Shown here in pieces: positions 8,172 to 16,141 of a stretch of 35,890 nt of DNA. A model generated the notes under the pieces. That model saw only the letters and a list, made by a program, of their open reading frames with translations, made no database searches and was not told where the DNA came from. Position numbers and translations under genes: made by a program. Within the stretch, counting starts at the first letter, position 1, and each line of letters opens with the position of its first letter. Source of the DNA: JAWVZY01 sp033721955 (GTDB lineage Bacteria > Patescibacteriota > Minisyncoccia > Spechtbacterales > 2-12-FULL-38-22); the NCBI GenBank assembly GCA_033721955.1, contig JAWVZY010000003.1:1-35890 (forward strand), written 5' to 3'.

Positions 8172-9073
8172 ATAAAAAACCGGACTTTTTTATAGTTGGA
8201 GCGGGCAAGAGCGGCACTACATCAATGCATGAATATTTAAAGCAGCACCCCGGTATTTTTATGCCAACCTTAAAGGATGCTGCATTTTTCGGCAGTGATA
8301 TAAAATATAAGCACGGACGATTATTTAAAGATTTAGATGATTATTTGCGTATATTTAGGAGTGCCCTAGATAATCAAATAATAGGTGATTCTTGTGTTGC
8401 ATACCTGGAATCGAAAAATGCGCCACAAGAGATAAAAGAATTTAATTCCGCGGCAAAGATTATTATAATGCTGCGCAACCCCGCCGAGCAGATGTACTCT
8501 CAATACAGACATATGCTTTGGGAGGGAAATGAGGTACTAGATAGTTTTAGTGAGGCGTTGGATGCCGAGGAGGCGAGAAAAAGAGGAGAGCGAATTCCCG
8601 CTAATACAAATTATCCACCTGCTCTTTTTTACAGAGAGGTGGCAAGTTATAGTAAAAAAGTGAAAAGATATTTTGATGTATTTGGAAGAGAAAATGTTCA
8701 TATTATAATTTTTGATGATTTTAAAAGCGACACAGCGGGAGTTTATAGAGATACTCTGTATTTTCTGGGAGTAAATGAGGATTTTTGTCCTGAATTTGAG
8801 CGCGTTAATGTGGGCAAAGCTCCCCGCTCAAGAATGCTTCAAAAAATGCTCTCCGGCGGTTTGCCTAAATTTATTACAACACCTATCAAAAAAATAATAC
8901 CCTGGACTTTTATAAATAGCATTTTGGAAAAACTTAAGAATATAAATTCTAAAAAAACACAACACAGACCTTTGGATAAAGAATTAAAGCGGCAATTATT
9001 ACAAGATTTTGAGCAAGAGATAAATGAATTAGAAAATATTATAGGTAGAGACCTAAGTTTTTGGCGTAAATAG
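8096..9073 (+). CDS. PAPS-dependent sulfotransferase
   Basis: 325 residues. The 5'-phosphosulfate loop is VGAGKSGTTSMHEYL at 34-48 (K38 and the two Thr contact PAPS). The 3'-phosphate site is MLRNPAEQMYSQY at 125-137, with R127 and S135 in the expected positions. These match the Sulfotransfer_1/3 families, which transfer sulfate from PAPS to carbohydrate or other hydroxyls. The reading frame is open further left with an ATG at 8033, but I prefer 8096 because it already overlaps the flippase gene by 76 bases and leaves about 30 residues before the PAPS loop. No membrane helix is visible, so it should be cytoplasmic. It pairs with the PAPS synthase two genes upstream. The acceptor is unknown, probably a sugar of the surface glycan. 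Confidence 0.88.
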   Translation: MGTDSHSHAIQKGDRKYKGQQNSHINKKPDFFIVGAGKSGTTSMHEYLKQHPGIFMPTLKDAAFFGSDIKYKHGRLFKDLDDYLRIFRSALDNQIIGDSCVAYLESKNAPQEIKEFNSAAKIIIMLRNPAEQMYSQYRHMLWEGNEVLDSFSEALDAEEARKRGERIPANTNYPPALFYREVASYSKKVKRYFDVFGRENVHIIIFDDFKSDTAGVYRDTLYFLGVNEDFCPEFERVNVGKAPRSRMLQKMLSGGLPKFITTPIKKIIPWTFINSILEKLKNINSKKTQHRPLDKELKRQLLQDFEQEINELENIIGRDLSFWRK

Positions 9074-9081
9074 CAAAAATT

Positions 9082-10011
9082 ATGAAACCATTAGTTTATA
9101 TAGTAATGTTAAACTGGAACGGCATTGAAGAAACATTAGAGTCCCTGGAATCTCTTAGGTCTTTAAGGTACCCTAATTATGAGGTTGTTTTAGTTGATAA
9201 TGGCTCTGATAATAATGAAGGAGATAAAATAAAAGAGGTATATCCTGAGATCCACCTTATAAAGAACGATAAGAACTTGGGCTTTGCTGAAGGTTGCAAT
9301 ATAGGTATGCGCCATGCTATAGGAAAGGGAGCTGATTATATACTTCTTTTGAATAATGATACGAGCGTAGACCCGGACTTTATAGATATACTTGCAGATT
9401 TTTCAGAAAATAATAAAAAGACCGCAGTGGTATCTCCCAAGATATATTATTATGATTCTGATAAAATATGGTTCAATGGAGCCAAGCTTCACATATGGGC
9501 GGGACTTTTTAAGCATATAGATAATGGCAGAACAGACAAAGAGGCGCAGGTAAAACAGCCAACTTCAGTGGAAACGGCCTCCGGATGCGCATTTTTTATA
9601 AGAACAAGTGCGCTTAAAGATATAGGCCTTTTATATTCCCCATATTTTGCATATTATGAAGAAGCCGACTGGTCTTTTAGGGCAAGAAGGGCCGGATACG
9701 ATGTAATGGTAGTTCCCGAGAGTAAAATTTGGCATAAGGTTTCTGCCGCTACAGGCAAGAAGGGTGAAAATACTCTAAGTCCGTTTCAGGCATACTTTTT
9801 TGGCAGAAATCCAAGAATATTTGCTGAGAGGAATTTGAGCGGCCTAAAAAAACTTTTGTTTGTTTTGGCTTATTATACAAGCTCTCTAATCTATAATATT
9901 TCACGCTGCCAGAGCAATGATGCAATAAAGAAGTATTTTAAGGGCATGCGTGATGGCAGAAATATTTTAAAAAATAAAAAATGGCAGATAAAAAAAGAAA
10001 TAACAAAGTAA
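9082..10011 (+). CDS. Family 2 glycosyltransferase (rhamnosyltransferase-like)
   Basis: 309 residues. The N-terminus YIVMLNWNGIEETLESL followed by VVLVDNGSDNN is the nucleotide-binding start of GT2 enzymes of the WbbL/rhamnosyltransferase type. NNDT at 91-94 takes the place of the DxD metal site, and an EEADWSFRARRAGYD acceptor/catalytic region lies around residues 194-208. The fold is GT-A, cytoplasmic, acting on lipid-linked glycan. Sugar specificity cannot be read. It is 8 bases after the sulfotransferase, and its last 31 bases overlap the gmhB-like gene. Confidence 0.85.
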   Translation: MKPLVYIVMLNWNGIEETLESLESLRSLRYPNYEVVLVDNGSDNNEGDKIKEVYPEIHLIKNDKNLGFAEGCNIGMRHAIGKGADYILLLNNDTSVDPDFIDILADFSENNKKTAVVSPKIYYYDSDKIWFNGAKLHIWAGLFKHIDNGRTDKEAQVKQPTSVETASGCAFFIRTSALKDIGLLYSPYFAYYEEADWSFRARRAGYDVMVVPESKIWHKVSAATGKKGENTLSPFQAYFFGRNPRIFAERNLSGLKKLLFVLAYYTSSLIYNISRCQSNDAIKKYFKGMRDGRNILKNKKWQIKKEITK

Positions 10012-10484
10012 TATTTTTAGACAGGGATGGAGTTATAAATAAAAAACCGCCGGCAGGTGAGTATATTATTGATGTCAGCAACTTTGAACTCTTACCCCAC
10101 AGTGCAAAGGCGATTAAGCGTCTCAAGGAAAATGGATACAGTGTGTACGTTATTACCAGCCAATCGGCAATAGGCCAGGGACTTATGAGTGAAGATGATT
10201 TGCGTGATATACATAAAGAATTACAGAAATATTTGGCGGTACATGACGCTGAAATAGACGCGTTTTATCACTGCCCCCATAATAAAGATGAAGGTTGTGA
10301 TTGCAGAAAACCAAAGCCCGGCCTTATATTTCGCGCGGCTGAAGAAAATAATATAGACCTTGGATCAGCAATATATATAGGAGATGAGGAGCGGGATATG
10401 GAAGCAGCTAAAGCCGCCGGTTGCAGGGCTTTATTGGCTACAGACGATAATCATCTTCTTAGAATTGTGGATGATATTTTATAA
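9981..10484 (+). CDS. gmhB: D-glycero-D-manno-heptose 1,7-bisphosphate phosphatase (GmhB-like HAD)
   Basis: 167 residues. HAD motif I is FLDRDGVIN, with nucleophile D14 and acid D16. Motif II TSQS is at 59-62 and motif IV GDEERD at 134-139. C98, H100, C106 and C108 form the CPH...CDC zinc loop found in GmhB but not in histidinol phosphatases in general. It removes the C7 phosphate of heptose 1,7-bisphosphate. The presence of hddA and gmhA nearby supports the heptose assignment over the related histidinol-phosphatase role. It overlaps the preceding glycosyltransferase by 31 bases. Confidence 0.88.
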   Translation: MADKKRNNKVIFLDRDGVINKKPPAGEYIIDVSNFELLPHSAKAIKRLKENGYSVYVITSQSAIGQGLMSEDDLRDIHKELQKYLAVHDAEIDAFYHCPHNKDEGCDCRKPKPGLIFRAAEENNIDLGSAIYIGDEERDMEAAKAAGCRALLATDDNHLLRIVDDIL

Positions 10485-10494
10485 AAATATTACC

Positions 10495-10523
10495 TTGAAA
10501 AACGCTTAAATTAAGGTTATATT
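10495..10523 (+). promoter_or_regulatory. Internal promoter TTGAAA-N17-TATATT
   Basis: The -35 TTGAAA (10495-10500) and -10 TATATT (10518-10523) are spaced by exactly 17 bases, and the ATG of the next gene is at 10531. Transcription would begin at or within a base or two of the ATG, giving a leaderless mRNA. Confidence 0.65.
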
Positions 10524-10530
10524 TAATAAG

Positions 10531-11682
10531 ATGCTTCGCATAGGTATAGAGGCCCATATTTTAGAAGATAAAAGGACAGGAACGACAGCGCGGTATCTAT
10601 TGAATATTCTGCGTTATATAAATTCCTTGCCTGGCGCGGAAAATAATTTCCGCGTATTTATTTATTCAAAAAGGCCTATAAAAAACTTTGATTTTTTAAG
10701 TTCGCCGGTATTTGAAAGTAAAGTACTAACTTTTTTAGGTCGCTCAAGCTGGATTGCTTATTTCGGATATAAATTACCTCTTCAGGCAAAAAAGGATAAT
10801 GTAGATGTCATGTTTTTTCCTTTTAATATGATGGCTCCGCTTACACAGTTAAGATCTATTATGGTAATTCACGATATAGATTTTTTTCGAGATCCTAAGA
10901 GTTATTCACTAAAATACAGAATTGTTTATAATTTAATGGCAAAAATAAGCGTAAATAGGGCTGAGAAGATAATTTCAGTTTCAAAATTTTCTAGAAAAGA
11001 ATTAGTAAAGCATTTAGGTGTTGAGCCCAGCAAGGTAAAGGTAGTTTATCAGGGTGTTGAAGAAAAATTTGAAAAGATGGATAATATTGCTGAAATTAAA
11101 GAAGTGAAGAAAAAATACGGCATAAATGACAGATATATATTTTCTGCGGGTCTTATATTTACCCGTCGTCATACGGTGGAGGCAATAAAGGCATTCGGGG
11201 ATATAGTAAACGATTTTCCCGACGTTCAATTTCTTGTTGGAGGTATAAACGCAACAGAGCCCTTTGTTGATTTAGAAAAATTATCTGAATCTATAAATAA
11301 TAAAGCAGGTCGGAAGGCAGTTATTTTAGCCGGCTTTATTGATGAACAGGATATGGTACCCTTATATAATGGCTGTGAATTTTCAGTTTACATTTCAGAA
11401 TATGAAGGTTTTGGGATGCCTGTAGTTGAGACATTGAGGTGTGAGAGACCTGTGTTAGCCACAAATATGACAGCATTAAAAGAATCAGGAGGGGGGTATC
11501 AGGTTTCAGTAGAAGATCCCGGGGATATTTCTGAAATAGCTGAAAAAATGCGTGATATTTTAAATAACCCCGAATTTTACAGGAATAAAGCTAAAGGTGG
11601 GGCGGAATATGTAAAGAAGAATTTTTCATGGGATAAGGCGGTGCCTGAAATTTTAAAGTTACTAAATAAAACATATAAATAA
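10531..11682 (+). CDS. Family 4 glycosyltransferase
   Basis: 383 residues with GT-B architecture. The N-terminal half carries MVIHDIDFF near 111-119, the nucleotide-sugar half begins with SAGLIFTRRHTVEAI around 205, and the E-x7-E motif is EYEGFGMPVVE with E292 and E300. These are hallmarks of retaining GT4 enzymes (mannosyl- and glucosyltransferase types). Its own leaderless-type promoter lies directly before it, and no ribosome-binding site is visible. It is followed without a gap by the hddA-like gene, so it may act in the same heptose-containing glycan. Donor sugar not determinable. Confidence 0.87.
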   Translation: MLRIGIEAHILEDKRTGTTARYLLNILRYINSLPGAENNFRVFIYSKRPIKNFDFLSSPVFESKVLTFLGRSSWIAYFGYKLPLQAKKDNVDVMFFPFNMMAPLTQLRSIMVIHDIDFFRDPKSYSLKYRIVYNLMAKISVNRAEKIISVSKFSRKELVKHLGVEPSKVKVVYQGVEEKFEKMDNIAEIKEVKKKYGINDRYIFSAGLIFTRRHTVEAIKAFGDIVNDFPDVQFLVGGINATEPFVDLEKLSESINNKAGRKAVILAGFIDEQDMVPLYNGCEFSVYISEYEGFGMPVVETLRCERPVLATNMTALKESGGGYQVSVEDPGDISEIAEKMRDILNNPEFYRNKAKGGAEYVKKNFSWDKAVPEILKLLNKTYK

Positions 11683-12681
11683 ATGGTTATTTCTAAAACA
11701 CCATTGAGAATATCTTTTTTCGGAGGAGGCAGTGATTATCCCGCGTGGTACAAAGATAACGGCGGAGCTGTGCTTTCAACCTCTATAGATAAATACTTTT
11801 CTTTAACATGCAGGGAATTTGTCCCTTATTTTGGCTTTAAGCATCATATAGTGTGGAGCAAAAAGGAAGAGGCAAAAAGCACAGATGATATACAGCACCC
11901 CATAGTTAGGGAGGCCTTTAAGTATTTAGATATTAAAAAGGGGATAGAGGTGCATTATATAGCAGATCTGCCTGCTCGTTCCGGCTTGGGTTCGGGCTCA
12001 ACTTTTACAGTATCTCTTTTGCACGCCCTTCATACTCTGGAGGGAAGAGAGCCAAGTAAGGAGCAATTAGCACTTGAGGCAATACATATAGAGAGGGACC
12101 GGCTTGGCGAAAATGTTGGCTCACAAGACCAGACAGCAGCAGCTTTTGGCGGATTTAATAAAATAGAATTTAGCGGAGATGATAAAATAAAGGTACACCC
12201 CTTAAAGATTGAAAAAGATAAGCTAAAATATTTAGAGAAACATCTTTTACTATTTTCTACAGGTATATATAGACGTGCTGATAGCATAGCTGCAGAGCAG
12301 GTTAAAAAAACTCCAAATTTACACAGCGAGATAAAGACCCTGCAATCAATGGTAGATGAGGGTATAGATATTCTTAAAGGTCCCAGGGAAAATATAAATA
12401 ATTTTGGCAAATTACTTGATAATGCCTGGGATATTAAAAGAGGGCTTACGAGCAAAATATCCAATAGTACCATAGATGCTATTTATGAAAAAGCTAAAGA
12501 CAAGGGCGCTATCGGAGGTAAGTTGCTGGGTGCGGGAGGTGGTGGCTTTATTTTATTTTTTGCAGAACCGCAAAAACACGATATTATAAAAGATGCATTA
12601 AATAACCTTACCTATGTGCCTTTTGAGTTTGAGTCAAAGGGTAGCCATATAATATTTAACAGTCATGAAGGACAAAATTAA
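11683..12681 (+). CDS. hddA: D-glycero-D-manno-heptose 7-phosphate kinase (HddA-like GHMP kinase)
   Basis: 332 residues. The start PLRISFFGGGSDYPAW and the ATP loop LPARSGLGSGST (about 96-107) with a late KLLGAGGGGFILF motif define a GHMP kinase of the HddA type. That enzyme phosphorylates heptose 7-phosphate at C1 with alpha configuration, the GDP-heptose route used for S-layer and capsule glycans, as opposed to the bifunctional HldE of LPS biosynthesis. The start ATG directly follows the previous stop, and the end overlaps gmhA by 17 bases. Fucokinase-like GHMP enzymes are the main alternative, but the gmhA and gmhB neighbours favour HddA. Confidence 0.88.
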   Translation: MVISKTPLRISFFGGGSDYPAWYKDNGGAVLSTSIDKYFSLTCREFVPYFGFKHHIVWSKKEEAKSTDDIQHPIVREAFKYLDIKKGIEVHYIADLPARSGLGSGSTFTVSLLHALHTLEGREPSKEQLALEAIHIERDRLGENVGSQDQTAAAFGGFNKIEFSGDDKIKVHPLKIEKDKLKYLEKHLLLFSTGIYRRADSIAAEQVKKTPNLHSEIKTLQSMVDEGIDILKGPRENINNFGKLLDNAWDIKRGLTSKISNSTIDAIYEKAKDKGAIGGKLLGAGGGGFILFFAEPQKHDIIKDALNNLTYVPFEFESKGSHIIFNSHEGQN

Positions 12682-13240
12682 AAAAAGATTACAGGAAAGT
12701 TCCGATGTAAAGAATATGATCGCAGGTAATGAAGAATTGCTTAGCATTGTAGAAAAGAGCGCTGATGTTATAACCCAAAGCTTAAAAAACGGCGGGCAGC
12801 TTTTGGTTTGTGGGAATGGAGGCAGTGCGGCTGACGCCCAACATATAGCAGCCGAGCTTTCAGGAAAGTATTACATAGATAGAGAGCCCCTTTCTGCAGA
12901 GGCCCTGCATGTAAATACATCTTATCTTACAGCTGTAGGTAACGATTATTCATATAATGAGATATTTTCCAGGGCGGTTGGTGCAAAAGGCAGCAGGGGC
13001 GATGTATTGATCGCTATATCAACCTCGGGAAATTCAAAAAATGTAGTATCAGCCGTTGAAAAAGCTAAAGAAAAAGGTCTGCTTACTATAGGTATGACAG
13101 GCAGTGATGGCGGCAAAATGCGCGGCATTTGCGACTATTTAATAGCTATTCCATCACAAGATACACCAAGAATACAGGAAGCCCATATAACAATAGGGCA
13201 TATAATTTGCGAACTTGTAGAAGTTAACATATTTGGTTAA
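12665..13240 (+). CDS. gmhA: Sedoheptulose 7-phosphate isomerase (GmhA)
   Basis: 191 residues, full length for GmhA. It has a SIS domain with CGNGGSAADAQHIAAEL at 49-65 and STSGNS at 119-124. H60, E64, Q171 and H179 occupy the positions of the zinc and catalytic residues of characterised GmhA enzymes (offset by one). It converts sedoheptulose 7-phosphate to D-glycero-D-manno-heptose 7-phosphate, the substrate of the kinase encoded just upstream. The order of reactions is GmhA, HddA, GmhB. The final guanylyltransferase HddC is not seen in the window. Confidence 0.93.
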   Translation: MKDKIKKRLQESSDVKNMIAGNEELLSIVEKSADVITQSLKNGGQLLVCGNGGSAADAQHIAAELSGKYYIDREPLSAEALHVNTSYLTAVGNDYSYNEIFSRAVGAKGSRGDVLIAISTSGNSKNVVSAVEKAKEKGLLTIGMTGSDGGKMRGICDYLIAIPSQDTPRIQEAHITIGHIICELVEVNIFG

Positions 13241-13981
13241 ATGCCGCATATTTTTAACGAAGAATATTTTGAAAAGTATTATGAGGGGTGGAATAATACC
13301 TCTTTTTTGCAACGCTACCTTTTTGGATTAGTAGAATTTAGAAAGCCGTTATATAAATATATAAAAAAAGAAAAAGCCGGCGGAAAGCTTGTAGATTTAG
13401 GTTGTGGAGTAGGGGCTTTTTTAAGTTTAGCGCAAAACGATTTTAATACATATGGAGCTGATATCTCAGAATACGCTATATCTGAGGCACAAAAAAACAG
13501 TCCTAAAAGTAAACTAAAGCAGTTTGACGGCAATAAAAAACTTCCTTTTGAGGACGATTTTTTCGATGTTACTACATCATTTGACGTTGTAGAACATTTA
13601 GACGAGCCCTCAGGCTTTATAAAAGAGGCGGCTAGAATACTCAAGAAAGATGGTTTGCTTGTATTTACAACCCCAAACCCGCATTCGCTTGGAAAAAGGT
13701 TAAAAAAAGATGACTGGCATGGTTACCGGGATGAAAGTCACTATTCAATTAAAAAATCTAAAGAATGGAAAGATATGGTGTTGGCCGAAGGATTTGATAT
13801 TGTTAAGCTGAGATACGATTTTCTCTGGGATCCACCCTATATTAAAAATGTACCCGGTATATTTAGGAGAGTAGTGGAGGGACTTTTCTTGGTGGGCCCT
13901 ACATTGCCTCTGTATTTGTTGAATATAAATAGGATAAAATATCTGGGAGAAAATACACTAATTATAGCCAGGAAAAAATGA
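13241..13981 (+). CDS. Class I SAM-dependent methyltransferase
   Basis: 246 residues. Motif I is LVDLGCGVGAF at 50-60, the acidic end of strand 2 is YGADIS near 76, and the post-I region FDVVEHLDEP near 111 is followed by a FTTPNPHSL motif. This is the Methyltransf_11/23 type. It starts right after the gmhA stop and overlaps the next glycosyltransferase by 4 bases. Given the context it probably methylates a sugar of the glycan, but the acceptor cannot be deduced. No membrane segment is certain; a hydrophobic stretch near 205-222 may be buried. Confidence 0.85.
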   Translation: MPHIFNEEYFEKYYEGWNNTSFLQRYLFGLVEFRKPLYKYIKKEKAGGKLVDLGCGVGAFLSLAQNDFNTYGADISEYAISEAQKNSPKSKLKQFDGNKKLPFEDDFFDVTTSFDVVEHLDEPSGFIKEAARILKKDGLLVFTTPNPHSLGKRLKKDDWHGYRDESHYSIKKSKEWKDMVLAEGFDIVKLRYDFLWDPPYIKNVPGIFRRVVEGLFLVGPTLPLYLLNINRIKYLGENTLIIARKK

Positions 13982-15138
13982 GAAAAGAGATAGTATTTAT
14001 AACAAACGGCCCCGCCTTCCATAAAAACCAAAAGGGGTATGCCGCAGAATATTTTTTAAAGTTTTTTGATAAAGTGCATTTCATATACTGGTCTCATGAG
14101 GAGTTTAAGGACAAGTATATAGATGATAAAATTGTATTACATCCATACATTACAAAAAGAGGAGGGTTTCTATTGCCGCTTTTTTATATATTTTGGAGCT
14201 TAAAAAAACTCTTTAAGTTAAAGGAAGAATTTAAGAGTAAAAATTCCGAGGGCCGACTTGTATTTTGTGCTATATCTGTAGCATGGGCGGGTATACCCGC
14301 GCTTATTGCGGCAAAAATGATGCAGATTCCTGTAGCTTTGCGCATGGACTCAGATATGGTCGGTTATATGAGTATAGAAAATAAATTGCTTGGTAAAACC
14401 GGCTTTATAAGTAATGTAAAACTTGAACTGTTAAAAACCCTCCATTATAGCTTGCTTCCGTTTTTTGATGCGGTTATAGGTATATCTGAAGGCATCTCAG
14501 AAAAAGCAAAGAAGTATGGTGCAAAAAATGTTTTTACTATACATATACCTATAAATACAGACATGTTTTCACCCGCCACCGGCGGCAGGGAGGGCATAAG
14601 GTTATTATATGCGGGGCAGATAAAGGCTATGAAAGGCCTACACATATTAGTAGATGTTTTACGCCAAATAAAAAAAGAAAAGGATTATGCGCCCCTGTTG
14701 CATATAGTTGGCTCTGCCATGCGCCCTGTTGATAAAAGCTACAAACAGCAATTAATACAGGATAGTCAGGATCTAAATGTAAAGTTTTCAGATCATGTTT
14801 ATATTGATAAAATGCCCGATATATATAGGGAGCATGACATATTAGTGCATCCTTCATATTCTGAAGCCCAGGGCATGACTATAATGGAGGCAATGGCATC
14901 GGGTCTTGCGGTTGTAGCTTTTAATACAAGCGGCCCAAAAGACCTTGTAGAGGAGGGTAGAACAGGTTTTTTAGTGTCTTCAGGCGACAAGAAAGTACTT
15001 AAAGAGAGAATAGAGACCTTTTTAAATGATGCCAATCTTTGCAGGCAAATGGGTATTGCCGGGCGAAATAGGGTAATTGATTTAGTTGAGGAGACAGATG
15101 AAAAATATGAGCATTTATGGAAGATGCTAACTTCATAG
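13978..15138 (+). CDS. Family 4 glycosyltransferase
   Basis: 386 residues, GT-B fold. The C-terminal domain begins with RLLYAGQIKAMKGLHIL around residue 208 and carries the E-x7-E motif SEAQGMTIMEAMASG with E296 and E304. The N-terminal domain has a HFIYWSHEEF-like opening and a hydrophobic stretch that may lie against the membrane. It is coupled to the methyltransferase by an ATGA overlap. Donor and acceptor unknown; it probably extends the lipid-linked glycan in the cytoplasm. Confidence 0.86.
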   Translation: MRKEIVFITNGPAFHKNQKGYAAEYFLKFFDKVHFIYWSHEEFKDKYIDDKIVLHPYITKRGGFLLPLFYIFWSLKKLFKLKEEFKSKNSEGRLVFCAISVAWAGIPALIAAKMMQIPVALRMDSDMVGYMSIENKLLGKTGFISNVKLELLKTLHYSLLPFFDAVIGISEGISEKAKKYGAKNVFTIHIPINTDMFSPATGGREGIRLLYAGQIKAMKGLHILVDVLRQIKKEKDYAPLLHIVGSAMRPVDKSYKQQLIQDSQDLNVKFSDHVYIDKMPDIYREHDILVHPSYSEAQGMTIMEAMASGLAVVAFNTSGPKDLVEEGRTGFLVSSGDKKVLKERIETFLNDANLCRQMGIAGRNRVIDLVEETDEKYEHLWKMLTS

Positions 15139-15142
15139 GTAT

Positions 15143-15213
15143 GTGTCCAAATATAAAAAGTGTCCGAATATAAATTAATGTGTCCAGATAATAAAAATGT
15201 CCGAATTGTCCGA
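15143..15213 (+). repeat. Degenerate tandem repeat of GTGTCCRAATATAAA, running into the next start codon
   Basis: Copies of the core begin at 15143, 15160 and 15180, and shorter copies at 15197 (ATGTCCGAAT) and 15206 (TTGTCCGAAA). Spacing is 17, 20, 17 and 9 bases. The fourth copy contains the ATG of the next gene, and the last two encode the repeated Ser-Glu pairs at its N-terminus. Confidence 0.6.
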
Positions 15214-16132
15214 AAAAATTAAAGTTTCTGCAGGAGTTTTTGCCCATAATGAAGAAAAAAATATAGCAAAGTTGCTGGAGGCGCTTTTACAACAGCAGCT
15301 AAATAAGGTTGAGTTAGATGAGATAATTATAGTAGCATCTGGCTGTACAGATAAGACGGTTGAAATAGCTGAGCAATTTCAAAAACAGCAAAATACAAAT
15401 AATAAACCGCAAGATACCAATATAAAAATATTGGTACAGGAGAAAAGAGAGGGCAAAGTATCGGCTATAAACCTATTTCTACAAGAAGCAAATAATACCA
15501 CAGTTTTAATAGAAAGTGGAGATACCATTCCTGCCAAAAATACGGTAGAATATTTAATGGTGCCTTTTGAAAATACGAAAGTAGGCATGACAGGCGCCAG
15601 GCCTGTGCCAATTGATAAATCCCATACATTAATGGGTTTTGCCACAAACTTGCTTTGGGAACTTCATCATAGGATATCTCTTAAAACTCCAAAAATGGGG
15701 GAGATGGTAGCGTTTAGAAAAGATATTATACCCCGGCTTTCTTTAACAGCTGTGGATGAGGCACTTATAGAAGCAAAAATTAAAAAGGCCGGGTACGAGG
15801 TACATTATGTGCCCGAAGCAATAGTTTATAATAAAGGGCCTGAGACAGCAGGTGATTTTCTCAGACAGAGAAGGCGCATACATGCCGGACACCTGCATCT
15901 TAAAAAGCATCATGGTCATGCAGTTTCAACGGGTAATGTATTAACAATATTTAAAATGTTGGGAAGCATGTTGTATGGCATGTTGCGCGGTAATATTCGG
16001 GCGTTTGTGTATATACCCTCCACCGTTGCGCTTGAGGCAACGGGTAAAGCGCTTGGCTATTGGGACTTTTATGTAGCAAAAAAAGATCATATAGTTTGGG
16101 AGCAGGCAAGTTCAACAAAAGATTTAAATTAA
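15197..16132 (+). CDS. Family 2 glycosyltransferase
   Basis: 311 residues. FAHNEEKNIAKLLEALL near the start and ELDEIIIVASGCTDKT around 43-58 are the GT2 nucleotide-binding elements. ESGD at 106-109 stands at the DxD site, and a QRRRIHAGH motif near 229-237 resembles the QxxRW/R region of processive-type GT2 enzymes. A moderately hydrophobic C-terminal stretch (about 250-285) may be membrane-associated. The chosen ATG lies within a short tandem repeat, so the first six residues (two Ser-Glu pairs) may be repeat-derived. Next gene 9 bases on. Confidence 0.82.
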   Translation: MSELSEKIKVSAGVFAHNEEKNIAKLLEALLQQQLNKVELDEIIIVASGCTDKTVEIAEQFQKQQNTNNKPQDTNIKILVQEKREGKVSAINLFLQEANNTTVLIESGDTIPAKNTVEYLMVPFENTKVGMTGARPVPIDKSHTLMGFATNLLWELHHRISLKTPKMGEMVAFRKDIIPRLSLTAVDEALIEAKIKKAGYEVHYVPEAIVYNKGPETAGDFLRQRRRIHAGHLHLKKHHGHAVSTGNVLTIFKMLGSMLYGMLRGNIRAFVYIPSTVALEATGKALGYWDFYVAKKDHIVWEQASSTKDLN

Positions 16133-16141
16133 TTATTTTAT

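Noticed and set aside
12030..12473. 147-codon minus-strand ORF inside the hddA-like gene
   Set aside because: It is opposite a clearly coding, motif-complete GHMP kinase gene; composition fits an antisense shadow.
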